From Lycorma delicatula (Eukaryota; Arthropoda; Insecta; Hemiptera; Fulgoridae), in contig NC_134455.1 in the NCBI RefSeq assembly GCF_047948215.1, positions 77,005,189-77,069,188 on the forward strand: a DNA stretch of 64,000 nt, given 5' to 3'. Shown piece by piece: positions 58,905-64,000 of this stretch. Made by a program: the position numbers and the translations under genes. The first letter of the stretch is position 1, and every line of letters begins with the position of its first letter. Under the pieces are notes generated by a model. The model made no database searches, was not told the DNA's origin, and saw nothing but the letters and a program-made list of their open reading frames with translations.

Positions 58905-60042
58905 ATAGAGTGTCGTAGACCACCCGTCCAACCGATCTAAAGTTGAACGAAGTGATTTTTCTGAAAAATGCAACAAAATTTGATTACCAAGTCCGGGGTA
59001 CTCTACCTTTTGGTCATATTACCAACTACTGGTTTCCACCGGAAGTTAATTTTTTAAACGAGTTTGAAAATGATAAAAAACGTGAAACATATTTTAACCA
59101 CAAATTTGGATTCTAGGGACAAAGATACGTAAGTCTTGCCCGAAACATTTTTCCATAAAGTGACATCTTTAACTTCTAAATGATCTTCGAAATTTACCTT
59201 GTCCTGAATTCCTTTCCAAAGCTTCTTTAAACACGAAAAATTGTATGTTTCCAAACAAACAAAAATTTACAATATTATAGCTTCGGTTCTGTAATAATAA
59301 GTACGTCCAATAGAAAAATATAGAGATCCTATCAAAATAAATTAGTCCCGGTTGAGACTGGAAATTAATGAGCTCACCGTTCGATAGTATGCACGTGGTT
59401 TACAATAAAATAGTTTTCTTTTTTTTCATCATTACAGAGGAGTGGGATATTTTGAAATAATTTAGAACCAATTAGAGTTTAAAGGTCATTTTAGGAACAA
59501 AAAAGGCACTTTTCAGAAAAATGTTTCAAAAGACTTACGTACTTGCGTATAATGCAAATCCGTGGTAAAATGTATGTCCCGTTTAGAAAAATGAAGATCC
59601 TGTCTCGCTAATCCACTTCCAATCAGAACCAGAAGTTGATAACATCACCAAACGCAAAACAATATGGAGGTTACTATTGGAAATATTTGTTTATTTTTTT
59701 TTTGTTGTAATAATCTAGCTTTTGGTGCTTATAAGAGTTTTTGATAGGAATTCAGGACTAGGTAAAGTTCGAAAATCATTTAGATGTTAAAAATGGTACT
59801 TTATGGAAAAATGTTTCGAATAAGATTTACGTATCTTTGCCCCTAGAATCCAAATTCAAGGTGAAAATATGTGTCCCATTTAAAAAAATGAACTTCCGGT
59901 CGAAACCGTAAGTTGGAAACATGGCCAAAAGGTAGAGCGCCCCCAACTTGGTGATCAAATTTTTTGCATTTTCCAAAAAATCACTTTCTTCAATTTTAGA
60001 TGGAGTGGACTGGTGGTTTAGGACATCTGGTATGTATATACG
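58905..60042. mobile_element. Foldback element with ~330-bp arms and an extra internal module
   Basis: Left arm 58905-59241, right arm 59718-60042. The left arm reads gagtgtcgtagaccaccc, aaagtgatttttc-like sequence, ctaccttttggtca, tttggattctagggacaaag, gaaacatttttccataaagt and gtcctgaattcct. The reverse complement of the right arm gives the same landmarks in order (gatgtcctaaaccacc, agtgattttttgg, ctaccttttggcca, tttggattctaggggcaaag, gaaacatttttccataaagt, gtcctgaattcct). The spacer holds a third, more diverged copy of the inner module (about 59483-59600, aaaaatgtttcaaaagactt, tacgtacttgcgtataatgc), in the same orientation as the right arm. No protein is encoded. Confidence 0.85.
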
Positions 60043-61040
60043 CATATACTCTTCTTGGCATTTTATTTTCTTCTGCCCTTAAATTACTCCGTAGGTGCTT
60101 TCTTACAATTATTTCATAAACTAAATAAAATTTACTTTTCTTATTTTACGATTATATAAAAATTATTTCTTTGTTATTTCAAAGTTTTTTACTTTGTAAT
60201 CATTCATACAATAATAATACATTTTTTTTTTAAATGAGTGTTCTACATGAATATACGGAAAATTTAATGATAATTTCAACGAACAAAGTAAACAGGTTTT
60301 TAGACCTTACTGGACCCTATCTAAATTATAGATACGCTCATAACATTATTATTGTACTGCTACTGCTTGGGTGAATAGATGAATGCAAAACGCAGGTAAA
60401 ATTGGATAGAAAGCATAATACTGTAAAAGGGTAGGATGATTATACGTTGTGTTGTCATCGTTTATAGAGTAAAACTCTGTGGATTAGAGGAATCAGAAGT
60501 GTTTGTGTATAACTTGTAATGAAATTAAGTTATAAGTTTGTTTATTATAAATTAAGTACCGTATGTTTTACCTTCAATCAATATTATAGATTTTTCTATA
60601 ACCTTATTAAGAGCAAGTAAGTAATTCATAACTAATATTAAGTACTTTATTTTTAGATATTATAAAAAATTCGAATTATCAACAAAACATTACAAGTTTA
60701 TTAATTTTATAAGTTTATAAAACTTCGGTAGGTTTTTATTAAATTCTATTATTACAACCAGGAAAAGTGATAATAAAATTTTTATTAATAAATAAAGAAT
60801 AATGTATGAAAAAAATGATTTTTCGTGAATGTACGAAATAGCACGGAAATTTGTATAAAAGCTTCATACTTATTTTAATATATTATTATTTTTTTAACAC
60901 ATGGAGATAAAAGCCAATCAAATGATTTTTTGTTTAAAATTAAATGTATTATACTTGATAATCAAAAAATAAAATAAAAATTAGTTAATTAATTTCTCAA
61001 ACATGGTACCGCTGATATGTTAAATAAACAAATTACCAAT
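60043..61040. other. AT-rich non-coding DNA
   Basis: Nothing recognised. Confidence 0.4.
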
Positions 61041-61507
61041 TAATATAATCCACCTTACCAGCACGTTGAAACGTTCTCTAGATCTTTTGGCTAACTTGGA
61101 AGCCACCATCAGGAGTTAAAATTAATGGATTACAAAGTTCAAAAAATAATAGTTAAAATTTAAAAACAGTCTATACTTATTGTGCAATATACAGTCAGTA
61201 TATTAGTATTAGTAGGAATACTAGTATTCCTACTAGTATAATATACCCTATTAGTATTTTAGTATACTATTACTAGTATTTAGTACTTATTAGTATTACT
61301 ATTATTTAGTATACTATTTTAGTATAATATATCCTACTAGTATTTTAGTATCCTAGTAGGACCGGGGACAGTCATGATGTTTTTAAATTTTGACTATGAT
61401 TTTTTAAACTTTGACTTTAACACAATTTTAACTCCTGATAATGGCTCCCAAGTAAGCCGAAAGATCTAGAGTACATATGAACGTGCTGGTAAGGTGGATT
61501 ATATTAG
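61041..61507. mobile_element. Foldback/MITE-like element, arms ~133 bp
   Basis: The left arm begins tataatccaccttaccagca, then cgttctctagatcttttggc, ttggaagccaccatcagg, agttaaaatt. The right arm ends with the mirror image: aattttaactcctgataatg, gctcccaagtaagccgaaag, atctagagtac, gaacgtgctggtaaggtgg, attata. The core (61174-61375) is built of repeated tagtatt/actagta motifs and contains a 26-bp perfect palindrome at 61210-61235. Both ends carry 'ta', consistent with a TA target but not proof. Confidence 0.85.
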
Positions 61508-62628
61508 TCGTAAATTTATTTAAAATAATTAATATTTTGTAAAACAATTTTTTTTCTATGCGAATAGATAATCAAAGGATCACGCAATTATTTTTTAGTG
61601 TACTTCTTCCTCCAAGACTTTCTTCATCTTGCTCTGATTTGATAATATTTCATCTTCACTCTGTTTCCTACAACCGGACCTTTTCTAATCCACAGTTATG
61701 TTCATATTGTATTAGTTCTAAATTAATTTCTTTTTGAGAAATTTCATTGAGTTAGTTTGAATTTTTTGCATTTCTGTTTTCATTTGTTTGAAGTAACCCG
61801 TGATGATTTTTCAGTTAACACATTTTATCAAAGATTTGTGTGTTCAACTTACTAGATTCCTTCATTCACATCATATACCCAAGAAATCGTATTTTTCTTT
61901 TTCTAAAAGTATTTAAGATTTAAATTTTTTAAACCTTATTTATTAGTAATAATTAAAAAAATATATATGTGAGCAATTTTTTTACCTTTCCATTGTTTAA
62001 AGAAAAATTTCAAAATATATTCAAAAGTATTTCCAGCCTAAATAAAATTTATTTAAAATTACATGATCTCATAATAAAACTAGACTAAATAGATCTAAGT
62101 TATTTATAGTGTATGGATATGTGTGAAAGAAAATACAGATGTAAGTTAATTAAAAAATATGTAATAATAATATTTTGTGTTGGTATAGATTTCTAATTTA
62201 TTACTTATAATTTAATTTAATCCATTCATTTTCAATTATTTAAACCTATATTGCAATTATATTTAAGATTACATTTACTATGCAATAATATTTTTATCTT
62301 TGGTGCTTGTTAGTTATCATACCGCCACTATTTCACTTTTTTTATGCAACTTCTTCAGATTTCATGAAAAAATGAATAATAACATTTATTAAAGGTGGAA
62401 AAAGTAAATATTTTAATGAAAAATAAAAATTATAAAACACCATTAAACATCTCATAAATACAGTAAAAATTCATAAACACAATACACCACACTTTCGGAG
62501 GATAAAACTCGCGAATGCTGTTGAAAATAGAATTAAAGATATTTTTGCCATTTCCATTATTTTTCCATCACACGAATTCAGCTAAATGGCTTTCCCAATG
62601 ATGACGACCAGTGCAACGTTTATTAGAC
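61508..62628. other. AT-rich non-coding DNA
   Basis: Nothing recognised. Confidence 0.4.
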
Positions 62629-63054
62629 GAGGTTAGCGAGCGATGCGAGCGTAGGTTATGTTTGATTAGATTATATTAATAACCCACCGGGTCTAGTGGT
62701 GAACGCGTTTTCCCAAATCAGCTGATTTGGAAGTCGAGAGTTACAGCGTTCAAGTCCTAGTAAAGCCAGTTATTTTTATACGGATTTGAATACTAGATCG
62801 TGGATACCGGTGTTCTTTGGTGGTTGGGTTTCAATTAACCACACATCTCAGGAATGGTCGCGCTGAGAATGTACAAGACTACACTTCATTTACACTCATA
62901 CATATCATCCTCATTCATCCTCTGAAGAATTATCTAAACGGTAGTTACCGGAGGCTAAACAGGAAAAAGAGAAAGAGAGATTATATTGATATACGTACGA
63001 TTCGTCAGTACACGGAGTCAACATTAATAAACATAACCTACGCTCGCTCGTTAA
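62629..63054. repeat. Inverted repeat (~33 bp arms) carrying a SINE between its arms
   Basis: Left arm near 62631-62661 (gttagcgagcgatgcgagcg, taggttatgttt); right arm near 63027-63054 (aaacataacctacgctcgct, cgttaac). The left arm has a 5-base expansion in the gcgagcg stretch. GC content is far above the surroundings. Confidence 0.8.
62668..62990 (+). mobile_element. tRNA-derived SINE, family 1, best full-length copy with target-site duplications
   Basis: The tRNA-like head starts at about 62683 (ccaccgggtctagtggtgaa, A box) with B box gcgttcaagtcct. The body has tagatcgtggataccggtgt, tctttggtggttgggtttc, tcatcctcattcatcctctg; the tail has ccggaggctaaacaggaaaa. Flanking it are agattatattaat (62668-62680) and agattatattgat (62978-62990), 13 bp with one mismatch, the expected target-site duplication of retroposition. 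It is the least eroded copy here and the best representative of the family. Confidence 0.92.
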
Positions 63055-64000
63055 CAATATATTTTTTGTTATTACATTGTAATAATAGGTTTAATACTTT
63101 GTTTTTGACAAAGAAGTAGCGTCAAAAAAAGTAGCGATGCGATAACAAACAAGCACATTATCTTTTACTAGTATAATTATTACTCATGCAACATATCATC
63201 ATGGAATTTTAAAGAAATCTATTTGATTTAGAAACTATATTTCATTGATTAATTATGAAAAACTATTCCTATTCTATTATGTCACTCAACTTTGGATTTT
63301 CAAATCTTTATAAAATCAATGTACTTTAATGTTTAAATTAAATAGTTGATATCGATTTGTTATAAATATATACAACGGTATTTTAATAACTGTGATTGAA
63401 ATATCTACGAAAATAATTTTTAATACATCAGTTTTTAGTGAACAAATAATAAAATATAACTATTAGCACTTAATTAAGAATATCTTTTTAAATAAATAAA
63501 TTATATGAGTTACTTTTGTAGAAAACACTTGTTTTTGGCAAAACTTTACGTATAGAAAAGTTATTCAAAGCCGTTATTCAATTAACGGCTTCGGTAAAAT
63601 TTATTATTTTTATTTTTAAAACAAACTTATAAGGAAATTATAGTTTACTGAAGTATTATTTAAATTACAAAACTCTGTTTTATTTTCTATACTTCAATTT
63701 TATAAAAAGTAAGGGTATCATGAAATAATATGAAACAATCATTTCGCAGAGTATGAAAGATAAAAATGATAAGATCTGTAACATAATATCTTTGTTTTTA
63801 GAAGGAACACACATCAGACTTAATAGGGTCAGTTAAGGGCAGCGAAGCGTACAGTCGGTTTGTCAATAGTTTTACCATGTAAATGTAAATGGGTACGGAT
63901 GGGCGCCTCCCACGTAAGAAAATTAGTTGCAGACGTCATTAAAAACAGGCAAGGGGTAACTGCCCTAATAAAAACTGAACCGGGCTCCCTTTTCTATAAT
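63055..64000. other. AT-rich non-coding DNA, GC-richer at the right edge
   Basis: Nothing recognised to about 63800. From 63830 to the window end composition becomes more balanced (gggcagcgaagcgtacagtc, gggcgcctcccacg), possibly the start of another element cut by the window edge. Confidence 0.35.

Noticed and set aside
59827..60045. 72-codon minus frame
   Set aside because: Lies entirely within the foldback arm; its partner arm is not open in the same way, so it is not under coding constraint.
62817..63119. 100-codon + strand frame
   Set aside because: Covers the SINE body and its flank; not a protein gene.
1..64000. CRISPR arrays, bacterial operons, riboswitches, or a defence system
   Set aside because: The window has LINEs, SINEs, microsatellites and foldbacks typical of an insect nuclear genome; no spaced direct-repeat array or operon structure is present.

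Overview
The window looks like a stretch of an AT-rich insect nuclear genome made almost entirely of decayed transposable elements and non-coding DNA. I found no intact host protein-coding gene, no rRNA or functional tRNA gene, and nothing bacterial (no operons, no CRISPR). Several repeat families (a tRNA-headed SINE, a ~1 kb repeat with a conserved right half, and a multicopy transposase-like gene family) resemble repeats I associate with Hemiptera. That assignment is from memory and is only moderately secure; 'arthropod, probably hemipteran insect' is the safe statement.

Layout. 1-3.3 kb: AT-rich DNA, a SINE inserted between two diverged direct repeats, and a GC-rich island. 3.4-6.96 kb: a decayed R1-clade LINE (+) lacking most of its endonuclease. 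7.8-9.4 kb: a SINE, a badly decayed relic of an I-clade LINE (-), and a perfect 44-bp palindrome. 10-13.3 kb: SINE copies of two families and the 3' end of another LINE. 14.0-16.5 kb: the left end of a dispersed repeat ('repeat H') and a broken gene of a multicopy transposase-like family. 17.5-18.3 kb: a less AT-rich segment with a TATA-like box. 19.4-20.0 kb: two tandem 312-bp units. 20.7-21.4, 39.9-40.9 and 49.2-49.9 kb: three copies of repeat H. 22.9-23.3 and 32.8-34.2 kb: two copies of another family in opposite orientation; the longer contains a foldback. 30.3-32.5 kb: a decayed LINE (-). 43.6-44.0 kb: a possible promoter. 44.9-47.3 kb: a SINE tail, a 5'-truncated R1-clade LINE and an RTE-like LINE remnant end to end. 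47.4-47.85 kb: a possible pogo-like non-autonomous element. 50.7-56.9 kb: a nearly full-length I-clade LINE (-) with ORF1, endonuclease, reverse transcriptase (YVDD), RNase H, a C-terminal zinc knuckle and a (TAA)n tail. 58.5-60.0 kb: a pogo/Tigger-like helix-turn-helix fragment followed by a ~1.1 kb foldback. 61.0-61.5 kb: a second foldback with a palindromic core. 62.6-63.05 kb: a SINE with target-site duplications inside another inverted repeat.

How parts work together: the LINEs supply endonuclease and reverse transcriptase, the SINEs are non-autonomous Pol III-type elements that presumably use a LINE, and the inverted-repeat elements would need transposases that are not intact here. Every protein-coding region I recognise carries stops, frameshifts or deletions, so I expect no active element in this window. 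The freshest is the I-clade element at 50.7-56.9 kb.
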